Shown here: piece after piece, positions 1 through 9,430 of the stretch
How positions within the stretch are numbered: position 1 is the stretch's first letter
How the letters are laid out: every line of letters starts with the position of its first letter
DNA from: Aurantibacter aestuarii
GTDB taxonomy: Bacteria; Bacteroidota; Bacteroidia; Flavobacteriales; Flavobacteriaceae
Length of the DNA: 64,000 bases
Reading direction: 5' to 3'
Assembly: GCF_003008425.1 (NCBI RefSeq)
Contig: NZ_PXOQ01000007.1
Span: 1,016,419-1,080,418, forward strand
The notes under the pieces: model-generated
Told to the model about the DNA's origin: nothing
The model's database searches: none
What the model saw: the letters and a program-made list of their open reading frames with translations, nothing else
Translations under genes and position numbers: made by a program

Positions 1-597
1 TTTCCTGAATTTACCGAACCATCTGCTGGTTACCACGGTTTAATATATAGTGAGGTTTTAAAAGAAGCCGCCTTTATTGCCAAAGTTAGAATTGAAGGCT
101 TACGTGATTATGGTGGAGCTTTAAGTCCGTTTAACGCCTTTCAAATTATACAAGGTTTAGAAACCTTAGAATTACGTATTAAAAAACATAGTCAGAATGC
201 ACTTGAATTGGCTAAATGGTTACAAGAACAACCAGAAGTAAATTGGGTGAATTATCCTGGCTTAGAAACTAGTCCATATAAAGCTTTAGCTAAAAAATAT
301 TTGCCTAAAGGTCAAAGTGGTATAGTCACTTTTGGTGTCGATGGTGGTTATGACTCTGCTAAAGTCATAGCAGATAAAACCAAGTTGTTTTCATTATTAG
401 CAAATATTGGGGACACTAAATCTTTAATTATTCACCCTGCAAGTACAACGCATCAACAATTAAGTGATGCCGACAAAGAGCGTACAGGCGTGACTAAAGA
501 TTTAATTAGATTATCTGTTGGGATTGAAAATATAGAAGATTTAAAAGCGGACTTAAAAAAAGTTTTTGCTTTAATAAATAAACCAGTAAGAGTTTAA
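1..597 (+). CDS. metY: O-acetylhomoserine sulfhydrylase (MetY), 5' truncated
   Basis: C-terminal part of a Cys/Met-metabolism PLP enzyme; the frame is open from the first base and stops at 595-597, so about 198 codons are visible of a family that usually has about 425. Seen: the segment GLRDYGGALSPFNAF near the start and GDTKSLIIHPASTTH near nt 411-455, the conserved active-site loop of MetY-type sulfhydrylases. The PLP-binding lysine lies upstream, outside the window. Known: MetY joins O-acetylhomoserine and sulfide to homocysteine. Context fits, since metX, which makes O-acetylhomoserine, follows directly. A terminator-like hairpin separates the two genes. A MetZ-type enzyme with the same kind of reaction lies at 4205, so the two may be partly redundant. 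Confidence 0.88.
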   Translation, partial: FPEFTEPSAGYHGLIYSEVLKEAAFIAKVRIEGLRDYGGALSPFNAFQIIQGLETLELRIKKHSQNALELAKWLQEQPEVNWVNYPGLETSPYKALAKKYLPKGQSGIVTFGVDGGYDSAKVIADKTKLFSLLANIGDTKSLIIHPASTTHQQLSDADKERTGVTKDLIRLSVGIENIEDLKADLKKVFALINKPVRV

Positions 598-607
598 TGT
601 TTTATAG

Positions 608-640
608 ATCTACAAGGTGTTCAGCATCTTGTAGATTTTT
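608..640 (+). terminator. Rho-independent terminator after metY
   Basis: A 12-bp stem, ATCTACAAGGTG (608-619) and CATCTTGTAGAT (625-636) with one G-U pair, closes a TTCAG loop and runs into a T tract at 636-640. It starts 10 bp after the metY stop. It also shows that translation of metX cannot sensibly begin at the ATG at 597. Confidence 0.8.
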
Positions 641-662
641 AATTATAATCACAAAAAAAGAA

Positions 663-1589
663 GTGAAACCATTACATCACATATCTGTAAATCATAACAA
701 TAAAACATTTCAATTGTCTTACGAGACTTTTGGTAAAGCGTTATATACTGCTCCAATTGTGTTGGTTAATCATGCCTTAACAGGAAATTCTACGGTTTGC
801 GGAGAACAAGGTTGGTGGAATGATTTAATAGGAAACGGTAAAGCTATCGATACTAACAAGTATACGGTTTTAGCTTTTAACATTCCCGGAAATGGATTTG
901 ATGGTGTTTTAGTTGAAGATTATAAAAACACAACTGTTACGCAGGTAGCAAATCTATTTTTGTTGGGACTAAAAGCCTTAAAAATAGATAGGTTATTTGC
1001 AATTATTGGCGGTTCTTTAGGTGGCGGGATTGCTTGGCAAATGGCAACGCTTCAACCGGAACTTACAACACATTTAATTCCTGTGGCATCGCACCACATA
1101 TCATCAGACTGGATTATAGCAAATACTTTAATACAGGAACAAATACTATTAAATTCAACCAATCCGGTTCACGATGCACGGCTTCATGCTATGTTGTGTT
1201 ACAGAACACCAAAATCGTTTCAGGCACGCTTCAACAGAACAGTAAATCAGGATTTAAAAATTTATAATGTAGAAAGCTGGTTGTTACATCATGGTAAAAA
1301 ATTGCAAGACCGTTTTCAGAAATCGGCTTACTTGCTAATGAATCATTTACTAAAAACAATAGCAGTAGAAAATTTAGAAGCTATTCAGGCTCAAATCACT
1401 TTAATTAGTGTAGATACAGATTTATTTTTCACGGCAGACGATATTAAAGACAGCTACCAAACACTTAACAAGCTAAATAAAAAAGTAAGCTACCACGAAA
1501 TCACATCTATACATGGGCACGATGCTTTTTTAATTGAATACGAACAACTTAAAACCATAATCGCGCCTATTTTTAATGGGAGCAACTAA
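663..1589 (+). CDS. metX: Homoserine O-acetyltransferase (MetX-type alpha/beta hydrolase)
   Basis: Alpha/beta-hydrolase fold acyltransferase of about 308 aa that would acetylate homoserine with acetyl-CoA. Seen: nucleophile elbow GGSLGGG (Ser) in the middle, an acidic residue in SVDTDLFF, and the C-terminal catalytic His in HGHDAFL, the same order as in MetX. An in-frame ATG exists at 597, but the stretch between it and 660 is a terminator hairpin, so the GTG at 663 is the more likely start (no ATG is close behind it). It is followed after 3 bp by thrA, so the two are probably co-transcribed, supplying and consuming homoserine. Acetyl rather than succinyl specificity is inferred from the MetY neighbour. 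Confidence 0.82.
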   Translation: MKPLHHISVNHNNKTFQLSYETFGKALYTAPIVLVNHALTGNSTVCGEQGWWNDLIGNGKAIDTNKYTVLAFNIPGNGFDGVLVEDYKNTTVTQVANLFLLGLKALKIDRLFAIIGGSLGGGIAWQMATLQPELTTHLIPVASHHISSDWIIANTLIQEQILLNSTNPVHDARLHAMLCYRTPKSFQARFNRTVNQDLKIYNVESWLLHHGKKLQDRFQKSAYLLMNHLLKTIAVENLEAIQAQITLISVDTDLFFTADDIKDSYQTLNKLNKKVSYHEITSIHGHDAFLIEYEQLKTIIAPIFNGSN

Positions 1590-1592
1590 GAT

Positions 1593-4013
1593 ATGAAAGT
1601 ACTTAAATTTGGAGGTAAATCTCTAGCAAACGGAAAAGGATTAGATAGCGTAATTGCTATTATTGAAGATAAAGTAAAAGCAAAAGAACAAATTGCAGTC
1701 GTGGTTTCGGCGCGTGGTGGAGCTACCGATGAGTTAGAAGTTATTCTTGAAAAGGCAGTAAATAATCAGCATTATTTAGATGATTTTGAAAGCTTTAAAA
1801 ATTATCAGGAAGCTGCAAATGCAGTTGTAGATTTAACTGAAGAATTTAAAACACTTTTAAAAATTTTTGAAGGTGTAAAATTGTTGGGCGATTACAGTAA
1901 AAAAATTAAAGATGAAGTTTTAGCACAAGGCGAATTAATTTCGGTTAAAACAGTCGCTTCTTTATTAATTGAAAAAGGAATAAAAGCCAATGCAACCGAT
2001 TCACGTTTACTTATAAAAACCGACGATGTTTTTGGAAATGCACAACCTAATACCAAAGCATCCAAAGAGCATGTAGTTAATTATTTTAAAGCGCATAATG
2101 GCACTACGGTTAATATTGTAACAGGATTTATTGGTTCTAATAATGCTAATCAAACCACTACGTTAGGTCGTAATGGTAGTAATTATACTGCTTCACTTTT
2201 GGCAAGTTTTTTAAATGCTGAAGAACTGCAAAACTATACACATGTTAATGGTATTTATACGGCTAATCCAGATCTGGTAGCAGATGCCAAAAAAATAAGC
2301 GAATTATCTTTTACTGAAGCTAACGAACTTGCCAATTTTGGAACAACTATTCTACACGCCAAAACTATTATTCCTTTATTGGAAAAAAATATTCCATTAC
2401 GTATTTTAAATACCTTCAACCCAAACGACCATGGAACCTTAATTACAGGGAATTCAACCAAAAAAGGGATTAAATCTCTGTCTGTTTTAGATGATGTGGC
2501 ATTAATAAATATTGAAGGACGCGGATTACTGGGGAAAGTTGGTGTCGATGCTAGATTATTTAATGCTTTAAGCATCAATAATATTAGTGTTAGTATTGTT
2601 TCACAAGGATCTTCAGAACGGGGAATTGGTTTAATTATACCATTAGAAGATGCTACGAAAGCGGTAATAGCGTTAGAAAAAGAGTTTGAAACCGATTTCT
2701 ATTCTCAGGATATCAATAAAATTTCTGTGATAGATGATGTGTCTGTCATCTCAATAGTAGGGCAAAGTCTTAGGTCTTTTCATAAACCATTTAATGCTTT
2801 AATTAAAAATCAAATTGAGCCTTTATTATTTAACAATACGATTACAGGCGAAAATGTAAGTTTGGTGATTAAAAAGCATCAATTACACAAAGCTTTAAAT
2901 GTAATTCACGGAGAAATCTTCGGAATTTCTAAAAAAGTCAACTTGGCTATTTTCGGACACGGAACTGTTGGTGGTACTTTAATAGAACAGATTATTGCTT
3001 CAGCCGAAAAAATTGAAAAACGAAAAAGTATTAAGCTGAATATTTTTGCCATAGCTAATTCAAAAAAAGTGCTTTTAAATAAAGATGGTATTTCCGGAGA
3101 TTGGAAATCACAATTAACCGAAAACGGAAAAGCATACGAATTAAACGACATTTCTAACTATGCAGAAACACATCATTTAGAAAATTTAATTGCTATAGAT
3201 AATACGTCCAGTTTGGAATTTGTGTCTAATTATTTAAAATTAGTAGAGCAAGGGTTCGACTTAGTGTCGTCTAACAAAATTGCCAATACCATCGATTTTA
3301 ATTTTTATAATGAATTGCGAGCGTCGTTAGCAAAATATAATAAGAATTATTTATATGAAACTAACGTTGGTGCAGGTTTACCTTTAATTGATACCATAAA
3401 GTTATTACATCATTCAGGAGAAAATATTGTAAGAATTAGAGGTGTGTTTTCTGGTTCTTTAAGTTATATTTTTAATACGTTTTCAGCTGAAGAAGTTCCG
3501 TTTTCAGGAGTCTTACAAGAAGCTTTAGATAAGGGTTATACAGAACCAAATCCGCGTGAAGATTTGAGTGGAGCAGATGTCGCACGAAAATTATTAATCT
3601 TAGCCAGAGAATTAGATTTACACAATGAATTGGAAGATGTAAACGTAGAAAATTTAATTCCTGTGGGATTAAGAGAAGTAGAAACAGCTGAGTTTTTAAA
3701 GTCTTTTAACCAATTAAACGATTCATTTAAAACCACGAAATTATCTCAAAAGGAAGGTCATGTATTGCGCTATGTAGGAGATTTATACGGTGATTTATCC
3801 GATGAAAACGGTGCTAAATTAGATGTTAAATTAGTGTCGGTACCAAAAGAATCGCCATTAGGTGCTTTAAAAGGCGCAGACTCTTTATTCGAGATTTACA
3901 CAGAATCTTACGGAGATCAACCTATAATTATTCAAGGCGCTGGTGCAGGAGCAGAAGTGACTGCAAGAGGCGTTTTTGGAGATATATTAAGATTAACAGA
4001 TAAGAATAATTAA
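1593..4013 (+). CDS. thrA: Bifunctional aspartate kinase / homoserine dehydrogenase
   Basis: 806 aa, the usual length of the fused enzyme. Residues 1 to about 290 are the aspartokinase, opening with KFGGKS. A regulatory ACT pair follows (about 300-445; DDVALINIEGRGLLGKVG and DDVSVISIVGQS). The homoserine dehydrogenase begins near residue 450 with the Rossmann motif IFGHGTVGG and carries the signature KGYTEPNPREDLSG with the catalytic acidic and Lys residues. It catalyses the first and third steps from aspartate to homoserine. It starts 3 bp after metX, so homoserine production and acetylation are in one transcript; feedback control through the ACT domains is expected from the family but the effector cannot be read from sequence. 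Confidence 0.95.
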   Translation: MKVLKFGGKSLANGKGLDSVIAIIEDKVKAKEQIAVVVSARGGATDELEVILEKAVNNQHYLDDFESFKNYQEAANAVVDLTEEFKTLLKIFEGVKLLGDYSKKIKDEVLAQGELISVKTVASLLIEKGIKANATDSRLLIKTDDVFGNAQPNTKASKEHVVNYFKAHNGTTVNIVTGFIGSNNANQTTTLGRNGSNYTASLLASFLNAEELQNYTHVNGIYTANPDLVADAKKISELSFTEANELANFGTTILHAKTIIPLLEKNIPLRILNTFNPNDHGTLITGNSTKKGIKSLSVLDDVALINIEGRGLLGKVGVDARLFNALSINNISVSIVSQGSSERGIGLIIPLEDATKAVIALEKEFETDFYSQDINKISVIDDVSVISIVGQSLRSFHKPFNALIKNQIEPLLFNNTITGENVSLVIKKHQLHKALNVIHGEIFGISKKVNLAIFGHGTVGGTLIEQIIASAEKIEKRKSIKLNIFAIANSKKVLLNKDGISGDWKSQLTENGKAYELNDISNYAETHHLENLIAIDNTSSLEFVSNYLKLVEQGFDLVSSNKIANTIDFNFYNELRASLAKYNKNYLYETNVGAGLPLIDTIKLLHHSGENIVRIRGVFSGSLSYIFNTFSAEEVPFSGVLQEALDKGYTEPNPREDLSGADVARKLLILARELDLHNELEDVNVENLIPVGLREVETAEFLKSFNQLNDSFKTTKLSQKEGHVLRYVGDLYGDLSDENGAKLDVKLVSVPKESPLGALKGADSLFEIYTESYGDQPIIIQGAGAGAEVTARGVFGDILRLTDKNN

Positions 4014-4204
4014 TGTAGCAATGTGTTAATTTGAAAATGTATCAATTTGTGATAATTTGAACATTTAATATTTTAACATATTGTAATTTTTTGAAACCAG
4101 AATCTAATAAAAAGTAACGTCAGTTCGAGCCTTTCGACTCCGCTCAAGACAGGCTAGAGTCGAGAACTAATAAGCCTAAAATACTAACGACAAAATAAAA
4201 AAAT
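4014..4204. other. Intergenic region with AT-rich repeat and CGAG palindrome
   Basis: No gene is seen. The first part (about 4015-4095) is a degenerate AT-rich string with recurring AATTTG words at 4029, 4044 and 4056. The second part (4121-4167) is a copy of the CGAG-core palindrome described separately. No full TTG/TAnnTTTG promoter for the next gene was recognised. Confidence 0.5.
4121..4167. repeat. CGAG-core palindromic repeat, copy a
   Basis: Starts CAGTTCGAGC and ends GAGTCGAGAACT, with TTTCGACTCCGCTCAAGA in the middle. It is an imperfect palindrome whose ends and core match the copies at 5387-5431, 5458-5482 and, inside metH, 8601-8672. It lies between thrA and the MetZ-type gene. 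Confidence 0.75.
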
Positions 4205-5371
4205 ATGTCATTCGAAAACTTTGAAACAAACGCCATTCGCACACAAGTTGAACGTTCGCAATACAAAGAACATTCTGCACCATTATATCTAACTTCAAGT
4301 TTTGTATTTGATGATGCTGAAGATATGCGTGCTTCGTTTGCTGAAGAAAAAGAACGAAATATTTACAGTCGTTTTACCAATCCTAACACGTCTGAATTTG
4401 TAGATAAAATCTGCAAATTAGAAGGTGCAGAAAGTGGCTATGCATTTGCGACAGGTATGTCGGCAGTGTTTTCAACCTTTGCTGCTTTACTTAATGCGGG
4501 CGACCATATTGTATCTGCTCGTTCTGTGTTTGGGTCAACACATACCTTGTTTACTAAGTTTTTACCTAAATGGAATATAGAAACCAGTTATTTTAAGGTA
4601 AATGAAGTCGATAAAATTGAAAGCTTAATTCAACCCAATACAAAAATATTATATGCTGAAAGTCCAACAAACCCAGCAGTCGATATTTTAGATTTAGAAC
4701 GGTTAGGGCAAATAGCTAAAAAGCATAATCTTATATTAATAATAGACAACTGTTTCGCAACACCTTACTTACAAAACCCTATTAAATTTGGAGCCGATTT
4801 GGTGATTCATTCAGCAACAAAATTAATAGATGGTCAAGGTCGTGTGTTAGGTGGTGTAACGGTTGGGCGAGCCGATTTAATAAGAGAGATTTATTTATTC
4901 TCACGAAATACTGGACCAGCCTTATCGCCATTTAATGCATGGGTGTTATCTAAAAGTTTAGAAACCTTGCATGTTCGTGTGGATAGACATTGTGAGAACG
5001 CCTTAAAAGTCGCTGAGTTTTTAGAAAACCATTCGCAAGTTGAAAGTGTGAAATATCCATTTTTAAAATCGCACCCGCAATATGACATTGCTAAAAAGCA
5101 AATGAAATTAGGTGGAAATATCGTCGCGTTTCAAATAAAAGGCGGATTAGAAGCCGGAAGACAGTTTTTAAATAAATTGGAAATCATATCATTATCAGCT
5201 AATTTAGGAGATACAAGAACTATTGCCACACATCCGGCAAGTACAACGCATAGTAAGTTGGCTTTAGAGGACCGTTTGGAAGTTGGAATTACAGATAGTT
5301 TGGTGAGAATTTCGGTAGGTTTAGAACATACAGAAGATATCATTAAAGATTTAGATAAAGCGTTGAATTAA
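4205..5371 (+). CDS. metZ: Trans-sulfuration PLP enzyme, O-succinyl/acetylhomoserine sulfhydrylase type
   Basis: 388 aa, standard length for the Cys/Met PLP family. Seen: HSATKLIDGQGRVLGG with the PLP lysine at K206, the phosphate loop GYAFATGMSAV near residue 80, and SANLGDTRTIATHPASTTH at the C-terminus. The wording around the lysine is that of MetZ (homoserine-ester sulfhydrylase) rather than cystathionine gamma-synthase. It would form homocysteine directly from an acylhomoserine and sulfide. It is flanked on both sides by CGAG repeats and precedes the two methionine synthase genes, which use homocysteine. A cystathionine gamma-synthase or lyase role is the main alternative. Confidence 0.8.
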   Translation: MSFENFETNAIRTQVERSQYKEHSAPLYLTSSFVFDDAEDMRASFAEEKERNIYSRFTNPNTSEFVDKICKLEGAESGYAFATGMSAVFSTFAALLNAGDHIVSARSVFGSTHTLFTKFLPKWNIETSYFKVNEVDKIESLIQPNTKILYAESPTNPAVDILDLERLGQIAKKHNLILIIDNCFATPYLQNPIKFGADLVIHSATKLIDGQGRVLGGVTVGRADLIREIYLFSRNTGPALSPFNAWVLSKSLETLHVRVDRHCENALKVAEFLENHSQVESVKYPFLKSHPQYDIAKKQMKLGGNIVAFQIKGGLEAGRQFLNKLEIISLSANLGDTRTIATHPASTTHSKLALEDRLEVGITDSLVRISVGLEHTEDIIKDLDKALN

Positions 5372-5386
5372 GAATTGAAATCGGCT

Positions 5387-5431
5387 GTCAGTTCGAGTGA
5401 TTTCGAGGAACGAGAAATCGTATCGAGAATT
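5387..5431. repeat. CGAG-core palindromic repeat, copy b
   Basis: Begins GTCAGTTCGAGTGATTTCGA and ends TATCGAGAATT; the inner words TTTCGAGGAACGAGAAATCG make a second small palindrome. Same family as copies a and c but with different inner arms. Confidence 0.7.
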
Positions 5432-5457
5432 ATTAAGAAAACAGTAAAAGAGTAAGT

Positions 5458-5482
5458 GTCAGTTCGAGCGGAGTCGAGAACT
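5458..5482. repeat. CGAG-core palindromic repeat, compact copy c
   Basis: The shortest copy: AGTTCGAGCGGAGTCGAGAA followed by CT, preceded by GTC. It lies 27 bp after copy b and 23 bp before the methionine synthase start. It gives the minimal form of the repeat. Confidence 0.75.
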
Positions 5483-5505
5483 AAAAAGATAAAAAAGCAT
5501 AAAAA

Positions 5506-6507
5506 ATGAGTCACATCAACGAAGAACTAAAAAAGCGCATTCTTGTATTAGATGGAGCCATGGGAACCATGCTTCAGCAATATAATTTTACTGAAGAAGA
5601 TTTTCGTGGGGAACGTTTTAAAGATTACCCAAGCTCATTAAAAGGGAATAACGATTTATTGTCGTTAACCCAACCCAAAGCTATTGCCGAGATTCACGCA
5701 AAGTATTTTGAGGCAGGAGCCGATATCGTGGAAACCAATACATTTTCAGGAACCACCATTGCTATGGCAGATTATGACATGGAAGATTTGGTTTACGAAT
5801 TAAACTTTGAATCGGCTAAAATTGCTAAAAAAGTTGCGGATGAATTCACAGCAAGAGAACCCCACAAACCTCGTTTTGTTGCTGGAAGTATTGGGCCAAC
5901 CAACCGAACTGCCAGTTTAAGTCCAGACGTGAACAGACCAGAATATCGTGCGGTCACTTTCGATGAATTAAGAATTGCTTACAAACAACAAGTCGAAGCT
6001 TTAATAGATGGTGGTTGCGATTTATTATTAGTGGAAACTATTTTCGATACGTTAAATGCTAAGGCTGCTTTATTTGCTATTGAAGAAGTTAAAGAAGACA
6101 GAGATATCGAAATTCCAATTATGGTTTCAGGAACAATTACAGATGCTTCAGGAAGAACTTTATCGGGACAAACCGTTGAAGCTTTTTTAACTTCAGTGTC
6201 ACATATTCCACTATTAAGTGTAGGTTTTAACTGTGCTTTAGGCGCGCAGCAATTACAACCGTATTTGCAACGTTTAGCACACTTAACCGATTTTTATACC
6301 TCGGCGCATCCCAATGCAGGACTTCCAAATGCGTTTGGAGAATACGACGAATCGCCTAAGGAGATGCAAGGCTATATCGAGTCCTATTTAAAAAATAATC
6401 TAATAAATATTATTGGTGGTTGTTGCGGAACAAGTCCTGCGCACATTAAAGCAATTGCAGAAGTAGCTTCTAAATACAGTCCAAGAACTTTAAATACAGT
6501 GGCGTAA
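5506..6507 (+). CDS. metH: Methionine synthase, homocysteine-binding module (split MetH, N-terminal part)
   Basis: 333 aa, corresponding only to the first (zinc, homocysteine) barrel of cobalamin-dependent methionine synthase. Seen: opening [10 protein letters not shown] and the three zinc ligands C243 (in GFNCALG) and C306-C307 (in GGCCGTS). It ends 2 bp before the gene for the remaining modules, so the two products must act together, homocysteine being activated here and methylated by the cobalamin carried on the other chain. The boundary falls exactly between domains and both genes have clean starts and stops, so this looks like a genuine split, a form known to me from other flavobacteria, and not a sequencing frameshift. 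Confidence 0.9.
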   Translation: MSHINEELKKRILVLDGAMGTMLQQYNFTEEDFRGERFKDYPSSLKGNNDLLSLTQPKAIAEIHAKYFEAGADIVETNTFSGTTIAMADYDMEDLVYELNFESAKIAKKVADEFTAREPHKPRFVAGSIGPTNRTASLSPDVNRPEYRAVTFDELRIAYKQQVEALIDGGCDLLLVETIFDTLNAKAALFAIEEVKEDRDIEIPIMVSGTITDASGRTLSGQTVEAFLTSVSHIPLLSVGFNCALGAQQLQPYLQRLAHLTDFYTSAHPNAGLPNAFGEYDESPKEMQGYIESYLKNNLINIIGGCCGTSPAHIKAIAEVASKYSPRTLNTVA

Positions 6508-6509
6508 TT

Positions 6510-9302
6510 ATGGAAAGCAACAACCCAAAATCAAACCAAAATAAATACTTAACCTTATCAGGTTTAGAACCTTTGGTGGTTACTCCAGAATCTAATTTTA
6601 TTAATGTTGGAGAGCGAACAAACGTGACAGGATCGCGTAAGTTTTTACGTTTAATAAAAGAAGAAAAGTACGACGAAGCTCTAGATGTGGCAAGAGACCA
6701 AGTGGATGGCGGCGCGCAAATTATAGATGTGAATATGGACGAAGGAATGTTAGATGGCGTTTATGCTATGACAACGTTTCTTAACCTTATTGCGTCAGAA
6801 CCAGACATTTCTCGTGTGCCTATCATGATTGATAGTTCTAAATGGGAAATTATTGAAGCAGGTTTAAAAGTTGCTCAAGGAAAATGTGTGGTAAATTCTA
6901 TCAGTTTAAAAGAAGGCGAAGCCGAATTTAAACGACAAGCCAAGTTGGTAAAACGTTATGGAGCAGCTGTAATCGTGATGGCGTTTGATGAGGTGGGACA
7001 AGCCGATACCTATCAGCGTAGAATTGATATTTGTAAGCGCTCTTACGACATTTTGGTGAACGAAGTTAAATTCGCACCTCAAGACATTATATTCGATCCT
7101 AATATTTTTCCTGTAGCAACAGGAATGGACGAGCATCGTAAAAATGCAACCGATTTTTTTGATGCCACCAAATGGATTCGAGAAAATCTGCCTTATGCTA
7201 ATGTTTCTGGAGGCGTAAGTAACGTGTCTTTTTCATTTCGAGGTAACAATGTAGTTCGAGAAGCAATTAATTCAGCATTTTTATATCATGCCATTAAAAG
7301 TGGGATGAATATAGGTATTGTAAATCCAACGATGTTAGAGGTTTACGATGAAATACCAAAAGATTTATTAGAGCATGTAGAAGATGTTTTGTTCGATAAA
7401 AGAGACGATGCTACCGAACGTTTATTAGATTTTGCTGAAACCGTTAAAGGAACTTCAAAAGAAAAAGAAGCCACAGTTTTAGAATGGCGAGAAAAACCAA
7501 TCCAGGAGCGTATCACCTACAGTTTGGTTAAAGGTTTAGATACTTTTATTATTGAAGACATTGAAGAAATTCGTCAAACTTTTGACAGACCCATAGAAGT
7601 TATAGAAGGACCTTTAATGGTTGGAATGAATGTGGTGGGCGATTTATTTGGAAGCGGAAAAATGTTTTTGCCACAAGTAGTGAAGTCTGCTCGTGTAATG
7701 AAAAAAGCGGTCGCTTATCTTCAACCTTTTATTGAAGCTGAAAAAGACGGAAAACAAGAATTTGCTGGTAAAATTTTAATGGCAACCGTAAAAGGCGATG
7801 TACACGATATTGGTAAAAATATTGTGAGTGTGGTTTTAGCTTGTAATAACTACGAAATAGTCGATTTAGGTGTTATGGTTCCACCAGAAAAAATTATTCA
7901 AACAGCTATAAAAGAACAAGTTGATATTATTGGCTTAAGTGGATTAATCACACCATCGCTAGACGAAATGGTTTACATTTCAAAAGAAATGGAGCGTCAA
8001 GGTTTAGATATTCCTTTAATGATTGGTGGTGCCACAACTTCCAGAGCACATTCTGCTGTTAAAATTGCACCACATTATAACAATACAGTAATACATGTTA
8101 ACGATGCATCTCGTGCGGTTACTGTGGTTGGTGATTTGTTAAATAAAGACAACTCTATTTATAAGCTGAAAATAAGAGAAGAATACGATAAGTTTCGCGA
8201 TCAATTTTTAAGTAGAACACGTAAAAAGGAATACATTTCCATAGAGGAAGCACGTCAGAATAAATTTAAAATAGATTGGGAAACTACCGAAATCACGAAA
8301 CCAAACCAATTAGGTGTTCAGGTTATTGAGACTTTGGATTTAAACAAGTTAGTCGATTTTATAGATTGGTCGCCCTTCTTTAGAAGTTGGGATTTACATG
8401 GTAAATATCCAGATATTCTAACCGATGAAGTCGTAGGTACTCAAGCCACAGAGTTATTTGCAGATGCCAAAAAGTTACTTCAAAAAGTGTTAGATGAAAA
8501 ACTTTTAAAAGCTAAAGCTGTTTTTGGTTTGTTTGAAGCTAATACTGTAAATCATGATGATATTGAGGTTGTCAAATTAGTGGAAACTACAGAATCATTA
8601 GGTCTCGACTCCGCTCGACCTGACAGTGATACTAATAACAATATGTCTCCTCGAGCGGAGTCGAGAGGTTCTAATGAAAACGAATCTCAAACCTACAAGT
8701 TCTTAAGTTTACGTCAGCAATTAAAAAAACGTGAAGGAAAACCCAATTTTGCTTTAGCCGATTTTATTGCACCAAAAGACAACAGAATTCAAGATTACAT
8801 GGGATGCTTCTGTGTGACTACAGGATTTGGGACTAAAGAATTAGCAGAACAGTTTGAAGCTGAAAATGATGATTATAACAGTATCATGATAAAAGCTTTA
8901 GCCGATAGATTGGCTGAAGCTTTTGCAGAATATTTACATAAAGAAGTTCGTGTGAAACATTGGGGTTATGCACAAGATGAAAACTTAACCAACGACGATT
9001 TAATAAAAGAAAGTTATAAAGGTATTCGTCCTGCGCCAGGTTATCCAGCTTGTCCCGACCATTTAGAGAAAAAAACGATTTGGAAATTATTAAAAGTTGA
9101 AGAACGCATTGGCGTGGTATTAACGGAAAGTTTAGCTATGTGGCCTGCAGCAAGTGTAAGTGGGTATTATTTTGCTAATCCAGAAGCCAAGTATTTTGGT
9201 TTAGGAAAAATAACTCAAGACCAATTGGAAGATTATGCTAAACGTAGAGGTATAAGTATTGAAGAAGCGGAAAAATGGTTAAGCCCAAATTTAACAGATT
9301 AG
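6510..9302 (+). CDS. metH: Methionine synthase, folate, cobalamin and reactivation modules (split MetH)
   Basis: 930 aa. Order seen: methyltetrahydrofolate (pterin-binding) barrel about 20-310 ([14 protein letters not shown]), cobalamin cap about 330-410, B12-binding Rossmann domain with the ligand motif DVHDIGKN (cobalt-ligating H432), and the SAM-dependent reactivation domain about 590-925 ([12 protein letters not shown]). Unusual: residues about 698-723, between VVKLVETTE and [12 protein letters not shown] in the activation domain, are encoded by a CGAG palindrome (8601-8672) like the intergenic repeats around this gene; the frame is kept. The segment is rich in Asp, Ser, Asn and Arg and probably forms a surface loop. 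Co-transcribed with the homocysteine module. Confidence 0.92.
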   Translation: MESNNPKSNQNKYLTLSGLEPLVVTPESNFINVGERTNVTGSRKFLRLIKEEKYDEALDVARDQVDGGAQIIDVNMDEGMLDGVYAMTTFLNLIASEPDISRVPIMIDSSKWEIIEAGLKVAQGKCVVNSISLKEGEAEFKRQAKLVKRYGAAVIVMAFDEVGQADTYQRRIDICKRSYDILVNEVKFAPQDIIFDPNIFPVATGMDEHRKNATDFFDATKWIRENLPYANVSGGVSNVSFSFRGNNVVREAINSAFLYHAIKSGMNIGIVNPTMLEVYDEIPKDLLEHVEDVLFDKRDDATERLLDFAETVKGTSKEKEATVLEWREKPIQERITYSLVKGLDTFIIEDIEEIRQTFDRPIEVIEGPLMVGMNVVGDLFGSGKMFLPQVVKSARVMKKAVAYLQPFIEAEKDGKQEFAGKILMATVKGDVHDIGKNIVSVVLACNNYEIVDLGVMVPPEKIIQTAIKEQVDIIGLSGLITPSLDEMVYISKEMERQGLDIPLMIGGATTSRAHSAVKIAPHYNNTVIHVNDASRAVTVVGDLLNKDNSIYKLKIREEYDKFRDQFLSRTRKKEYISIEEARQNKFKIDWETTEITKPNQLGVQVIETLDLNKLVDFIDWSPFFRSWDLHGKYPDILTDEVVGTQATELFADAKKLLQKVLDEKLLKAKAVFGLFEANTVNHDDIEVVKLVETTESLGLDSARPDSDTNNNMSPRAESRGSNENESQTYKFLSLRQQLKKREGKPNFALADFIAPKDNRIQDYMGCFCVTTGFGTKELAEQFEAENDDYNSIMIKALADRLAEAFAEYLHKEVRVKHWGYAQDENLTNDDLIKESYKGIRPAPGYPACPDHLEKKTIWKLLKVEERIGVVLTESLAMWPAASVSGYYFANPEAKYFGLGKITQDQLEDYAKRRGISIEEAEKWLSPNLTD
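8601..8672. repeat. CGAG-core palindrome inserted in frame within metH
   Basis: Two perfect 16-nt arms, TCTCGACTCCGCTCGA (8603-8618) and TCGAGCGGAGTCGAGA (8651-8666), around a 32-nt loop. The right arm contains the compact intergenic core CGAGCGGAGTCGAGA of 5465-5479. The insertion preserves the reading frame and adds about 25 residues at a variable site of the protein. Confidence 0.85.
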
Positions 9303-9303
9303 T

Positions 9304-9403
9304 GCGTTAGGGTTTGAAATGAAAATCCTTTTTGTTAGGTTGAGCGTAGTCGAAACCTAAGACAAAAAGATTGGAATGTAAAGCCCCGACCTTTAGGTAA
9401 CGC
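9304..9403. repeat. Compound intergenic hairpin element between metH and metF
   Basis: Outer ends GCGTTA (9304-9309) and TAACGC (9398-9403) are inverted. Inside, CTTTTTGTTAGGTT (9328-9341) pairs with AACCTAAGACAAAAAG (9354-9369) apart from a 2-nt bulge, and the apex GAGCGTAGTCGA is a CGAG-type core. It may end metH transcription. The outer form (GCGTTAGGG at one end, CCCCGACC and AACGCC at the other) looks to me like a repeat common in flavobacterial intergenic regions, with a second repeat sitting in its loop. Confidence 0.6.
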
Positions 9404-9430
9404 CAAAAAAAACAATAAGAGATTTAAAAC

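Noticed and set aside
597-663. metX starting at the ATG at 597
   Set aside because: The first 22 codons would be a terminator hairpin and T tract; the MetX-like protein sequence begins after the GTG at 663.
2255-2578. Open frame on the - strand inside thrA
   Set aside because: It is antisense to well-conserved thrA sequence and shows no start context or family motif. Similar antisense frames elsewhere (for example 21521-21925, 27380-27769) were dropped for the same reason.
6507-6510. Frameshift splitting a single metH gene
   Set aside because: Each part has a normal start and stop, the gap is 2 bp and the break falls at a domain boundary; split MetH is known in this group.
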